A stretch of DNA of 64,000 nucleotides from AC-32 sp963765785. GTDB taxonomy: Bacteria; Actinomycetota; Thermoleophilia; Gaiellales; Gaiellaceae. Shown here one piece after another: positions 1 to 9,880 of the stretch. The DNA is taken from assembly GCA_963765785.1 (NCBI GenBank), contig CAVXXW010000005.1:54155-118154 (forward strand), in the 5' to 3' direction. Within the stretch, counting starts at the first letter, position 1. Each line of letters begins with the position of its first letter. The notes below the pieces were generated by a model. That model was not told the origin of the DNA and did no database searches. It worked only from the letters and a program-made list of their open reading frames with translations. Position numbers and translations under genes: made by a program.

Positions 1-1401
1 AACCAGGTCTACCAGGAGCTGACCGACCGAACCCACGGCTTCGTCTACGTCAAGCGGAAGGCCGATCCGGCCCAGGCGGCGAAGCTCGAGAGGCGGGGCC
101 TGCCGGGCCTCGGGTTCTACGCGGAGGAGCGTCGCTTCTACCCGCAGTTCTCGCTCGCCTCGCAGGTAATCGGGTACGCCGGCGTCGACAACCACGGGCT
201 CGCCGGCCTCGAGCTCTCCCTCGACAAGCAGCTCGCCGGCCGGCCCGGCCGCGAGCGCATCGTCAAGGACGCGTCCGGGCAGGCGATCGACACGGTCGTC
301 TCGCAGCCCGAGCGCGACGGGCAGGACGTCTACCTGACGCTCGACCACACGATCCAGGCGAACGCGCAGACCGTGCTGCGCGACACCGTGGCGAAGTGGC
401 ACGCGAAGAGCGCGACCGCGATCGTGCTCGACCCGGCGACCGGCGCCGTGCGCGCGATGGGGATCGCGCCGGGGTTCGACGCGAACACCTACCCGCAGGT
501 CTGGCGCGTCCTGCAGCGCAACCGCGCGGTGACGGATACCTACGAGCCGGGCTCGACCTTCAAGCTCGTCACGGTTGCCGGCGCGCTGTCGGAGCACCTC
601 GTCACGCCGTCGACGCGGTTCACCCTGCCGTACGAGATCCACGTCGCCGATCGCACCATCCACGACGCCGAGCCGCGCGGCACGGAGACGATGAGCGTCT
701 CGCAGATCCTCTCGCGCTCGTCGAACGTCGGCGCGATCACGCTGGCGGAGAAGCTGTCGCAGCACCGGCTCGTGCAGTGGATCTCGCGCTTCGGCTTCGG
801 CCACCTGACGGGCATCGACTTCCCCGGCGAGAGCCCGGGCATCGTGCTCCCGGAGAGTCAGTGGTCGGGCTCGTCGATCGGGAACATCCCGATCGGCCAG
901 GGCATTGCGGTGACGCCGATCCAGATGGCGTCTGCCTACGCGGCGATCGCGAACCGCGGTGTCTGGGTGCGGCCCCACCTGGTCGACCGCATCGGCGCTT
1001 CCGGATCCACTAGGCCGATGCGGCGGCGGGTCGTCTCGCCCTGGGTCGCCTCCGAGATCATGGCGATGCTGAAGAACGTGGTCGCCGAAGGCACGGGCAC
1101 CCTCGCGGCCGTGCCCGGCTACCAGGTGGCGGGGAAGACCGGCACGGCGGCGAAGCCCGACCCGCACGGTGGCTACTCCGACACTCGCTACGTCGCCTCG
1201 TTCGTGGGCGTCGTGCCCGCCTCGCGGCCGCGGCTCGTGATCCTCGTCTCGGTCGACGAGCCTCGCGGCGCGATCTGGGGCGGCGTCGTCGCGGCGCCGG
1301 CCTTCGCCGAGATCGCGAAGTTCGACCTGCAGTACCTCGACGGCGGCGTCCCGCCGGACGCGCCCGCGACAGCAACCTCGTCGACCGTCGCCACTCCCTA
1401 G
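1..1401 (+). CDS. ftsI: Class B penicillin-binding protein (FtsI/PBP2 type), 5'-truncated by window edge
   Basis: Peptidoglycan transpeptidase that cross-links stem peptides at the septum; it acts outside the membrane and is anchored by an N-terminal helix that lies before the window. The frame is open from base 1. The first ~120 codons fit the dimerisation/pedestal domain (VIGYAG and GLAGLELSLDKQLAGRPG are typical). The transpeptidase domain shows all three motifs: SxxK as STFK at 553-564 (Ser553 codon is the nucleophile), SSN near 718, and KTG at 1135-1143. It stops at TAG 1401. Its position directly before murE is the classic place of ftsI in the dcw cluster, so FtsI is preferred over another class B PBP. 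The 3' end is followed by a 163-bp gap that holds a repeat element and the murE promoter. Confidence 0.93.
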   Translation, partial: NQVYQELTDRTHGFVYVKRKADPAQAAKLERRGLPGLGFYAEERRFYPQFSLASQVIGYAGVDNHGLAGLELSLDKQLAGRPGRERIVKDASGQAIDTVVSQPERDGQDVYLTLDHTIQANAQTVLRDTVAKWHAKSATAIVLDPATGAVRAMGIAPGFDANTYPQVWRVLQRNRAVTDTYEPGSTFKLVTVAGALSEHLVTPSTRFTLPYEIHVADRTIHDAEPRGTETMSVSQILSRSSNVGAITLAEKLSQHRLVQWISRFGFGHLTGIDFPGESPGIVLPESQWSGSSIGNIPIGQGIAVTPIQMASAYAAIANRGVWVRPHLVDRIGASGSTRPMRRRVVSPWVASEIMAMLKNVVAEGTGTLAAVPGYQVAGKTGTAAKPDPHGGYSDTRYVASFVGVVPASRPRLVILVSVDEPRGAIWGGVVAAPAFAEIAKFDLQYLDGGVPPDAPATATSSTVATP

Positions 1402-1406
1402 GTGGT

Positions 1407-1448
1407 CTGAGTACGGTTCGCCCGGCCTCCTCCCCGAGGCGAGCGTAT
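1407..1448 (-). repeat. Dispersed 42-bp element, copy A (inverted relative to copy B at 37292)
   Basis: On the minus strand this block matches 37292-37333 at 41 of 42 positions, including 36 consecutive identical bases. Read in that direction it starts with a TANNNT (TACGCT) box, then a GCCTC/GAGGC hairpin with loop GGGGAG, then CGAACCGTACTCAG. Weaker similarity continues about 30 bp upstream (1449-1480). It lies between ftsI and murE and points back into the ftsI 3' end. Function is unknown; a small RNA with its own promoter or a dispersed structural repeat are both possible. Confidence 0.85.
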
Positions 1449-1549
1449 CGGGAGCCGGCGCACGTGTCAGTGACGGAATCGTCACGAAAGTGCTGCAAAG
1501 AGACCGTTCCGCCAACCAGAGGGCCGGCGGTCTCGGCTGAGCTCATCGA

Positions 1550-1555
1550 TAGACT
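1550..1555 (+). promoter_or_regulatory. Putative -10 box of murE (near-leaderless)
   Basis: TAGACT ends 9 nt before the murE ATG, so a transcript starting 6-7 nt downstream would have almost no leader. No Shine-Dalgarno and no convincing -35 are visible. The spacer and first codons (cccgcgATGCAGA) recur before gcvT. Confidence 0.5.
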
Positions 1556-1564
1556 CGGCCCGCG

Positions 1565-2997
<1,433 letters not shown>

Positions 2998-3001
<4 letters not shown>

Positions 3002-4227
3002 TCCCACTACGTCTCGAGGAGCTGCCGCCGCTCGGGCGGCTCGATGCTCGTGCGGACACGATTTCCGGCGTCCAGGTCGATTCGCGCCGCGTCGAGCCGG
3101 GTGACCTGTTCGTCGCGGTCGGTCGCGGTGTGAACTTCCTCGAAACGGCGCTCGAGCGCGGCGCGGCGGCGACCCTCCTCCCCGAGCATCCGTTCGAGGC
3201 GATGGCCGCGCTCGGCTCCCTCGTCCGCGAACGCTCCGACGCCCGGGTCGTGGGCATCACCGGCTCGACCGGCAAGACCTCGACGAAGGACATCCTCGGC
3301 GCGCTCTGCGCCACGGCCGCCCGCACGGTGGCGGCGGAGGCGAGCTACAACAACGAGATCGGCGTGCCGCTCACGCTCTGCCGCCTGGAGCCGGACACCG
3401 AGGTCTGCGTGCTCGAGCTGGCCATGCGCGGATTCGGGCAGATCGCCGATCTCTGCCGGATCGCCCGCCCGCACGTCGCCGTGATCACAAACGTCGGGCC
3501 CGTGCACCTCGAGCTCGTCGGCTCGCTGGAGGGCGTGCTGCTGGCGAAGGGCGAGCTCGTCGCCGCGCTGCCGCCGCAGGGGACGGCGATCGTGCCGGAC
3601 GAGTTTCCGGTCGAGCGCGACGACGTGGACGTCGTCCGGCTTGCCGAGCCCGACGCGCGCCGCGACGGCGAGCGCACGGTCGTCGACGGCGTCAGCTTCA
3701 ACTTCACGGCGCAGCATCAGGCCGCGAATGCCGCGGCTGCGCTGGCCGCGCTCGACGCGCTGGCCCTCCCGCGGCCCGAGCGGGTCGACGTCGAGTGGTC
3801 GCGCTGGCGCGGGGAAGAGCTGCTGCTGCCCGGCGGCGGCCTCCTGATCAATGACGCCTACAACGCGAACCCCGTCTCGATGCGTGCGGCGCTGGCCCAC
3901 CTCGCCGCCACCGCAGGCGCTCGCCGCCGGGTTGCGATCCTCGGCGACATGGCCGAGCTCGGCCCGGCCGCGCCGGCGTTCCACGAAGAGATCGGCCGCG
4001 AGGTTGCGAGGTATGGGGTCGAGGCACTCCTGGCCGTCGGCGACCTCGCCCGCGGCTACGTCGACAACGCGACCGGCGTGGCGGTGACGCGCTGGGCCGC
4101 GGACGCGGACGAGGCCGCCGGGGTCGCGGCCGACCTGGTTCAGCCCGGCGACTGCGTGCTCGTGAAGGCATCGCGCGCGGTCGGCCTCGAGCGGGTCGCG
4201 GAAGCCCTGGCGGCGGTGAGCGCTTGA
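2998..4227 (+). CDS. murF: UDP-N-acetylmuramoyl-tripeptide--D-alanyl-D-alanine ligase
   Basis: Last cytoplasmic Mur ligase: it joins D-Ala-D-Ala to the UDP-MurNAc-tripeptide. 409 aa, GTG start overlapping the murE stop (GTGA). ATP loop GITGSTGKTSTKD begins at residue 86; the central-domain NNEIG and the later NDAYNANPVSM segment are typical of MurF. The short N-terminal domain fits an actinobacterial MurF. No ddl gene is in this cluster, so its D-Ala-D-Ala substrate must be supplied from elsewhere in the genome. The end overlaps the mraY TTG start by 4 bp. Confidence 0.95.
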
Positions 4228-5228
4228 GTCGAGTTCTCCTGGCAGGCGTGATCGCCCTGCTCATCTCCATCGTCTCCGGCCCGAAGTTCATCGCGTTCCT
4301 GCGCCGGAAGGAGCTCGGTCAGCACATCCGCGAAGAAGGCCCCGAGCACCACTTCAGCAAGCAGGGCACGCCGACGATGGGCGGCCTCTTGATCCTCTTC
4401 GCAGCCGCGATCGGGTTCCTGGCGCTGAGCAAGTACACAGTGCCGGCGCTGACGGTGCTGTTCGTCACGCTCGCGTGCGGCGCGATCGGCTTCCTCGACG
4501 ACTTCATCAAACTGACCCACCGCCGCTCGCTCGGCCTCAACGGCCGCTGGAAGCTGATCCTGCTCGGCTTGATCACGGTCGGCGTCGGCATCGCAGCGCA
4601 GCACCAGCACCTGCCGACGGAGGTCTACATCCCGGGCCTCGGCGACCTGCAGCTCTCGTACGCGTGGTACGGGCTGCTGTTTCTCGTGATCGCCGGCGCC
4701 GCGAACGGCGTCAACCTGACCGACGGCCTGGACGGGCTCGCGTCGGGGACCGTGATCATCGCGCTGTTCACGTTCGCGTCGATGATCGTGATCTCGTGGA
4801 TCCGCTCAGGCCCGCCGGGCCACCGCTTCAACACGAAGCTCGACCTCGGCATCGCCGCGGCGGCGCTGATCGGGGCCGCAATCGGGTTCCTCTGGTACAA
4901 CGCGTGGCCCGCCGAGGTGATCATGGGCGACACCGGCTCGATGGCGCTCGGCGGCGCGATCGCGGCGTTCGCGATCTTCACCAAGACGATCTTCCTGCTG
5001 CTCCTGATCGGCGGGATCTTCGCGATCGAGGCCCTGTCGGTGATCATCCAGGTCTTCAGCTTCAAGTACTTCAAGCGCCGCGTCTTCCTGATGGCCCCGA
5101 TCCACCACCACTTCGAGATGAAGGCCTGGTCGGAGACGAAGATCATGGTGCGTTTCTGGATCGTGACGGGGATCCTGTGCGCGATCGGGTTCGCCCTGTA
5201 CTACCGCTACTTCACCGGGTTCCGCTGA
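4224..5228 (+). CDS. mraY: Phospho-N-acetylmuramoyl-pentapeptide-transferase
   Basis: Integral membrane enzyme that moves phospho-MurNAc-pentapeptide onto undecaprenyl phosphate to make lipid I. 334 aa with about ten hydrophobic helices. Family motifs are all present: HHFSKQGTPTMGG near residue 42, the Mg-binding LDDF at 91-94, NLTDGLDGLASG from 164, MGDTGSMALGG, and the HHH motif at 294-296 followed by FE. Start is TTG inside the murF stop (TTGA). It lies between the last soluble ligase step and murD, as in most dcw clusters. Confidence 0.95.
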   Translation: MSRVLLAGVIALLISIVSGPKFIAFLRRKELGQHIREEGPEHHFSKQGTPTMGGLLILFAAAIGFLALSKYTVPALTVLFVTLACGAIGFLDDFIKLTHRRSLGLNGRWKLILLGLITVGVGIAAQHQHLPTEVYIPGLGDLQLSYAWYGLLFLVIAGAANGVNLTDGLDGLASGTVIIALFTFASMIVISWIRSGPPGHRFNTKLDLGIAAAALIGAAIGFLWYNAWPAEVIMGDTGSMALGGAIAAFAIFTKTIFLLLLIGGIFAIEALSVIIQVFSFKYFKRRVFLMAPIHHHFEMKAWSETKIMVRFWIVTGILCAIGFALYYRYFTGFR

Positions 5229-5236
5229 GCGAGAGG

Positions 5237-6385
5237 TTGCCGGACCGGGTGCTCGTGCTCGGGCTCGCGCGCTCGGGGCAGGCGGCCGTGGCCGCGCTCG
5301 GGCGGCGCGGGGTGGAGGTCGTGGCGGCCGATCGCACGCTCGGGAACGACGGGGAGCTCTCGCTCCTCGACGGCGTCGGGTTGATGGTCAAGAGCCCCGG
5401 CGTGCCCCCGGACGCACCGCTCGTCGCCGAGGCCCGGCGCCGCGGCGTGCCGATCTGGAGCGAGGTCGAGCTCGGCTACCGCCTGGTCCGGCCGCGGCTC
5501 GTCGGCGTCACGGGCACGAACGGCAAGACGACGACCACCGAGCTCCTCGGAGCGATGCTCGACGCGCCGACGGCCGGCAACGTCGGCCGCGCGCTGACGG
5601 GCCTCGACGGCGAGGTCGAGCCGGGCACGCTCGTCGTCTGCGAGCTCTCGAGCTTCCAGCTCGAGGATGTGCACGAGCTGGCGTGCGAGGTCGCCGTGCT
5701 GCTGAACCTCGAACCGGACCACCTCGACCGGTACGAGGGCTTCGACGAGTACCGCGCGGCAAAGCTGCGGATCTTCGAGCGGGCGCGGGCCAAGGTCGTC
5801 CCGAAGGGCAGCGGCCTGGACGGGATCGAGTTCTCGGCAGACGATGAGCTGCCGGCCGAGCCGCTGATCCGGGGCGCGCACAACCGTGAGAACGCCGCGG
5901 CGGCCACGGCCACGGCGCACGCGCTCGGGGTGCAGGACGTGCAGATCGCGCACGTGCTGCGGACCTTCCCCGGGGTCCCGCACCGCCTCGAGCCGGTCGG
6001 GGAGGTCAACGGCGTGCGTTACGTGAACGACTCGAAGGCGACGAACGTGGCCGCCGCGCTGCGTGCCCTCGCCGCGTACGAGGACGAGCCGGTTCACCTG
6101 ATACTCGGCGGGTCGCGTAAGGGCGAGGACTTCACGCCGCTCGCACTGGCGCTCGGCGCGAACGTGAAGAGCGTCCACCTGATCGGCGAGACGGCGGGCG
6201 AGCTCGCGGCGGCGATCCCGCAGGCCCACGACGACGGCGACCTCGCTCATGCGATCGCACATGTCGAGGCCGAGCCAGGCGACGTCGTCCTACTCTCGCC
6301 CGCCTGCGCGAGCTACGACCAGTACGCGAACTTCGAGGAGCGCGGCGAGGAGTTCAGGAGGCTGGTGCAGAACCTGACGGAGTGA
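5237..6385 (+). CDS. murD: UDP-N-acetylmuramoylalanine--D-glutamate ligase
   Basis: Mur ligase that adds D-glutamate to UDP-MurNAc-L-Ala. From the TTG at 5237 the product is 382 aa, shorter than the usual 430-460. ATP loop GVTGTNGKTTT is at 90-100; NDSKATNV and the closing LSPACASYDQYANFEERG are MurD hallmarks. The start is uncertain: CTG 5225 (4-bp overlap with the mraY stop) and GTG 5249 are in frame; TTG 5237 is preferred because GAGAGG lies directly before it. The shortness is spread over the central domain (compact loops), with no frame break seen. Confidence 0.92.
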   Translation: MPDRVLVLGLARSGQAAVAALGRRGVEVVAADRTLGNDGELSLLDGVGLMVKSPGVPPDAPLVAEARRRGVPIWSEVELGYRLVRPRLVGVTGTNGKTTTTELLGAMLDAPTAGNVGRALTGLDGEVEPGTLVVCELSSFQLEDVHELACEVAVLLNLEPDHLDRYEGFDEYRAAKLRIFERARAKVVPKGSGLDGIEFSADDELPAEPLIRGAHNRENAAAATATAHALGVQDVQIAHVLRTFPGVPHRLEPVGEVNGVRYVNDSKATNVAAALRALAAYEDEPVHLILGGSRKGEDFTPLALALGANVKSVHLIGETAGELAAAIPQAHDDGDLAHAIAHVEAEPGDVVLLSPACASYDQYANFEERGEEFRRLVQNLTE

Positions 6386-6437
6386 GGTTCCGCGGAGTTC
6401 TCGCGCCGCGCCGGGGTCGGGATCCGGCACGGGGACA

Positions 6438-7748
6438 GTGCGACTAGCACGGCCCCGTCCGGCATCGCGACGCCGGCGCGGCGAGGCGCGGGCAGAGCCG
6501 GACTCTGCTCGGCGGCCGCCTGCGCCGGCGAGAGCTGCGCGGCGAGGCCTCGAATCCAGCCTGCTCATGCTCGTGACGCTCGGCCTCGTCGCCTTCGGGC
6601 TGGTGATGGTCTACAGCGCCACCTCGGCCTCGGCCGCCCTCGCCAACGGCGACCCCGGGTACTACCTCAAGCGGCAGGCTGCCTACGCCTTCCTCGGCCT
6701 TGTCGCAATGGCCGTCTGCGCTCGCCTCGACTTCCACAGGCTGCGTGCCCTCGCACCGGCGCTGATGGTGACGAGCGTCGTCCTGCTGCTCGCCGTGCTC
6801 GTGCTGGGCCAGGCGACGAACGGGGCTCGGCGGTGGATCTCGTTCGGCCCGGCGCAGTTCCAGCCGTCCGAGCTGGCGAAGCTCGTGCTCGCGGTCTGGG
6901 CCGCGAGCTACCTCGCACGGCGCCGCGCGCCACGGACGCTGAAGGAGCTCTGGCGCCCGATCGGCATGACGACCGTCGTCTTCTGCGGGCTGATCCTCGT
7001 CGAGCCCGACCTGGGCACGGCGATCGCGATCGTGGTGATGCTCTCCGCGATCCTGCTGGTCTCCGGCACGCCGGGGCGGACGCTCGGCACGGGCCTCGGG
7101 ATCGCCGCCACCCTCGGGCTGCTCGCGGTCTGGTTCGAGCCGTACCGCCGAGCGCGCCTGTTCAGCTTCCTCAACCCGTGGCAGGACGCGCAGGGCGCAG
7201 GCTTCCAGACCGTGCAGGCGATGATCGGCCTCGGCTCAGGCGGGATCTTCGGCGTCGGCCTCGGCCAGAGCGTCCAGAAGGCGAACTACCTCCCCGAGGC
7301 GCACACCGACATGATCTTCGCGATCATCGGCGAGGAACTCGGCCTCGTCGGTGCGACCTTCGTGATCGCGGCCTACTGCGCGTTCGCATACGCCGGCCTG
7401 CGGATCGCACTCCAGTGCAAGGACCCGTTCGGCAAGCGGCTCGCGGCCGGCCTGACGGCGCTCGTCTGCGGGCAGGCGGCGATCAACCTCGCGGCCGTGA
7501 TGGGCCTCGCGCCGCTGACCGGGATCCCGCTGCCGTTCGTCTCCTACGGGGGGTCGAGCCTCGTGGTCGGGCTCGCGAGCGTCGGCATCCTCCTTAACAT
7601 CGCGGCGAATGGCGGAATCGCGCGAGCCAGTGTTCCTGATCGCGGCCGGGGGGACGGCCGGTCACGTGCTGCCCGCGCTCGCAGTCGCGGACGCGCTGCG
7701 CGAACGCGGAGCACGCGTGACGTTCGCCGGGTCGCCGGATCGCGCTGA
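6438..7748 (+). CDS. ftsW: Lipid II polymerase FtsW (SEDS family), C-terminus overlapping murG
   Basis: SEDS-family membrane glycosyltransferase that works with the septal PBP. 436 aa, GTG start. An Arg-rich cytoplasmic tail of about 40 residues precedes the first helix (LLMLVTLGLVAFGLVMVYS). Signature segments: LVEPDLGTA, YLPEAHTDMIFAIIGEELG and PLPFVSYGGSS. After the last helix the frame does not stop near murG but continues into a roughly 45-residue Arg/Ser/Gly tail, ending at TGA 7748. This is 140 bp inside murG, in another frame. FtsW is preferred over RodA because of the dcw context. Confidence 0.92.
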   Translation: MRLARPRPASRRRRGEARAEPDSARRPPAPARAARRGLESSLLMLVTLGLVAFGLVMVYSATSASAALANGDPGYYLKRQAAYAFLGLVAMAVCARLDFHRLRALAPALMVTSVVLLLAVLVLGQATNGARRWISFGPAQFQPSELAKLVLAVWAASYLARRRAPRTLKELWRPIGMTTVVFCGLILVEPDLGTAIAIVVMLSAILLVSGTPGRTLGTGLGIAATLGLLAVWFEPYRRARLFSFLNPWQDAQGAGFQTVQAMIGLGSGGIFGVGLGQSVQKANYLPEAHTDMIFAIIGEELGLVGATFVIAAYCAFAYAGLRIALQCKDPFGKRLAAGLTALVCGQAAINLAAVMGLAPLTGIPLPFVSYGGSSLVVGLASVGILLNIAANGGIARASVPDRGRGDGRSRAARARSRGRAARTRSTRDVRRVAGSR

Positions 7749-8685
7749 GGCGCGGCTGGTTCCCCAGGCGGGGTACGAGCTCGACACCTTCCGGGTGAGC
7801 GGGCTTCCGCGACGGCCGGGGCTCAAGCAGGCGCGCGCGGCGCTCCATGACCTAGCGGCGCCGGCCGCATGCGACCGGATCCTCCGGCGGCGCAAACCGG
7901 ACGTCGTGCTCGGCGGCGGCGGGTACGTCGCGGGGCCGATGGTGGTCGCGGCGGCGCGGCGCCGGATCCCCGCGGCAATCACCGAAGCGGACGCGCACCT
8001 CGGCCTGGCGAACCGCCTCGCGGCGCCGTTCGCGAAGCGGGTCTTCCTCTCGTATCCGCTCCCGGGCCGCGAGCCGCCGAAGTACGAGGTCGTCGGGCGG
8101 CCGCTGCCCGCCAACGCGCAGGCCGTGCCGCGCGAGGAGGCGCGGGCGCAGCTCGGTCTGCCGCTCGAAGGCCCCGTGCTGCTCGTCGCAGGCGCGCGGG
8201 CGGGGGCGAAGGCGCTGAACGAGTTCGCGGTCGAGACGTTCGGGCCGAGCGGGCCGGCAGTGCTGCACGTCTCAGGCGAGCGCGACTACGACGCGCTTCG
8301 CTCGCGGGTGACGCGGCCGGACTACGTGCTCGTGCCGGTGCTCGACGGCCTCGGCGCGGCGTACGGCGCGTCGGATCTCGCGCTGATGCGAAGCGGCTCG
8401 ACCGTCTGGGAGCTCGCGGCCGCGGGGAAGCCGGCCGTGCTCGTGCCGTACCCCTTCGCGACGGGCGGCCACCAGACGAAGAACTCGCGCTACTTCGAGG
8501 CGGCCGGTGGGGCGATCGTCGTCCCCGAGGCCGAGCTCGGGCGCGCGGCCGACGTCGTGCGCTCGCTGCTCGACGACCGGGAGCGGCTCGAGTCCATGGG
8601 CGCCGCGATGCTGCGGGTCGCTCGGCCGGACGCCGCCGAGACAATCGCGGAGGAGCTGATGGTGCTTGCAGCCGCTCGCGGGTAG
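7609..8685 (+). CDS. murG: UDP-N-acetylglucosamine--undecaprenyl-PP-MurNAc-pentapeptide GlcNAc transferase
   Basis: Peripheral membrane glycosyltransferase (GT28) that adds GlcNAc to lipid I to form lipid II. 358 aa. The N-terminal lipid-binding glycine loop GGTAGHV is at 14-20, close to the ATG 7609, so the start cannot be far downstream and the long overlap with ftsW is real if the sequence is right. PDVVLGGGGYVAGP and the C-terminal GSTVWELAAAGKPAVLVPYP donor-binding region are clear. It overlaps the murC start by 20 bp. Confidence 0.95.
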   Translation: MAESREPVFLIAAGGTAGHVLPALAVADALRERGARVTFAGSPDRAEARLVPQAGYELDTFRVSGLPRRPGLKQARAALHDLAAPAACDRILRRRKPDVVLGGGGYVAGPMVVAAARRRIPAAITEADAHLGLANRLAAPFAKRVFLSYPLPGREPPKYEVVGRPLPANAQAVPREEARAQLGLPLEGPVLLVAGARAGAKALNEFAVETFGPSGPAVLHVSGERDYDALRSRVTRPDYVLVPVLDGLGAAYGASDLALMRSGSTVWELAAAGKPAVLVPYPFATGGHQTKNSRYFEAAGGAIVVPEAELGRAADVVRSLLDDRERLESMGAAMLRVARPDAAETIAEELMVLAAARG

Positions 8686-9880
8686 ACGGCTGTGGTTCGT
8701 CGGGATCGGCGGCGCCGGGATGAGCGCGCTCGCCCTCGTCGCGCGCGAGTGGGGAGCTGAGGTCGGCGGCTCTGACCGCGCACGGTCGTCGTACGTCGAG
8801 CGGCTCGAGGAGGCGGGAATCGCCGTCGCCATCGGGCACGATGCGGCCAACGTGCCCGAGGGCGCGGAGGTGATCGTCTCGAGCGCGATCGCGGCGGACA
8901 ACCCAGAGGTCACACGCGCGCGTGTGAAGAAGAGACGAGCGGAGCTGCTCGCCGAGCTCGTGGAGCTGCGCCCGTCGATCGTCGTCGCGGGCGCACATGG
9001 GAAGACGACGACCTCGGCGATGATCGCGTTCGTCCTCGACCGGCTCGGCCGCGACCCCGCGTTCTTGATCGGCGGCGAGATCCCACAACTGGGCGGCAAC
9101 GCGCGGGCGGGCGACGGCTGGCTCGTCGCGGAAGGCGACGAATCGGACCGTTCGCTCGAGCTGCTCGGCCCTCAGGTTGCGGTGCTGACGAACGTGGAGC
9201 TCGACCACCACGCGACGTTCGCCTCCGAGGCCGAGGTGCGGGAGCTGTTCGAGCGCTGGCTGGAGCGCGCGCCGCAGCACGTGCTCGGCGACGAGCTCGA
9301 GCCGGTGGGGTTCGAGCTCGGCATTCCCGGCGAGCACAACCGCCGCAACGCGGCTACCGCGTTGGCGGCGCTCGAGCTCGCAGACGTTCCGCGCGGGGAG
9401 GCCGAGCGCGTGCTCCCGGAGTTCGCCGGCGTCGGTCGCAGGTTCGAGCTGCGCGGAGAAGCGGCCGGCGTGCGCGTCTACGACGACTACGGCCACCACC
9501 CGCGGGAGATCTCAGCCACGCTCGCCGCTGCGCGCTCGCGGGCGAACGGCGGCCGCGTGCTCGTCGTCTTCCAGCCGCACCTCTATTCCCGCACGAGGCA
9601 CCTCGCGCACGACCTCGCGCGCTCGCTCGCGGCGGCGGACGCGGTCGCCGTCACGAAGGTCTACGCCGCGCGCGAGGAGCCGGTTCCGGGTGTCGAGGGC
9701 TCGCTCGTCGCCCAGGCGCTGGCGGCCGAGCGGCCCGGGATGGCGGTCGCGTGGACACCGGAGCTCGAGGACGCCGTGCGCTTCCTCGCACGGCGCGCCC
9801 GTCCCGGTGACCTCGTGCTGACGATCGGCGCCGGCGACGTCGAGCGTGCGGGCGAGCTGCTGCTCGGGGAGCTCGCGTGA
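8666..9880 (+). CDS. murC: UDP-N-acetylmuramate--L-alanine ligase
   Basis: First Mur ligase: it adds L-Ala to UDP-MurNAc. 404 aa, somewhat short (usually 450-490). Start TTG 8666 gives the N-terminal nucleotide-binding GIGGAGMS at 13-20; the ATP loop AHGKTTT is at 110-116; EGDESDRS and the C-terminal VYDDYGHHPREI are diagnostic. The start lies 20 bp inside murG in another frame. The 4-bp overlap at its end with murB implies translational coupling. Confidence 0.95.
   Translation: MQPLAGRRLWFVGIGGAGMSALALVAREWGAEVGGSDRARSSYVERLEEAGIAVAIGHDAANVPEGAEVIVSSAIAADNPEVTRARVKKRRAELLAELVELRPSIVVAGAHGKTTTSAMIAFVLDRLGRDPAFLIGGEIPQLGGNARAGDGWLVAEGDESDRSLELLGPQVAVLTNVELDHHATFASEAEVRELFERWLERAPQHVLGDELEPVGFELGIPGEHNRRNAATALAALELADVPRGEAERVLPEFAGVGRRFELRGEAAGVRVYDDYGHHPREISATLAAARSRANGGRVLVVFQPHLYSRTRHLAHDLARSLAAADAVAVTKVYAAREEPVPGVEGSLVAQALAAERPGMAVAWTPELEDAVRFLARRARPGDLVLTIGAGDVERAGELLLGELA

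Noticed and set aside
1003..1013. GGATCCACTAG resembling a cloning-vector polylinker
   Set aside because: It is in frame within the penicillin-binding protein, with normal flanks on both sides; chance match.
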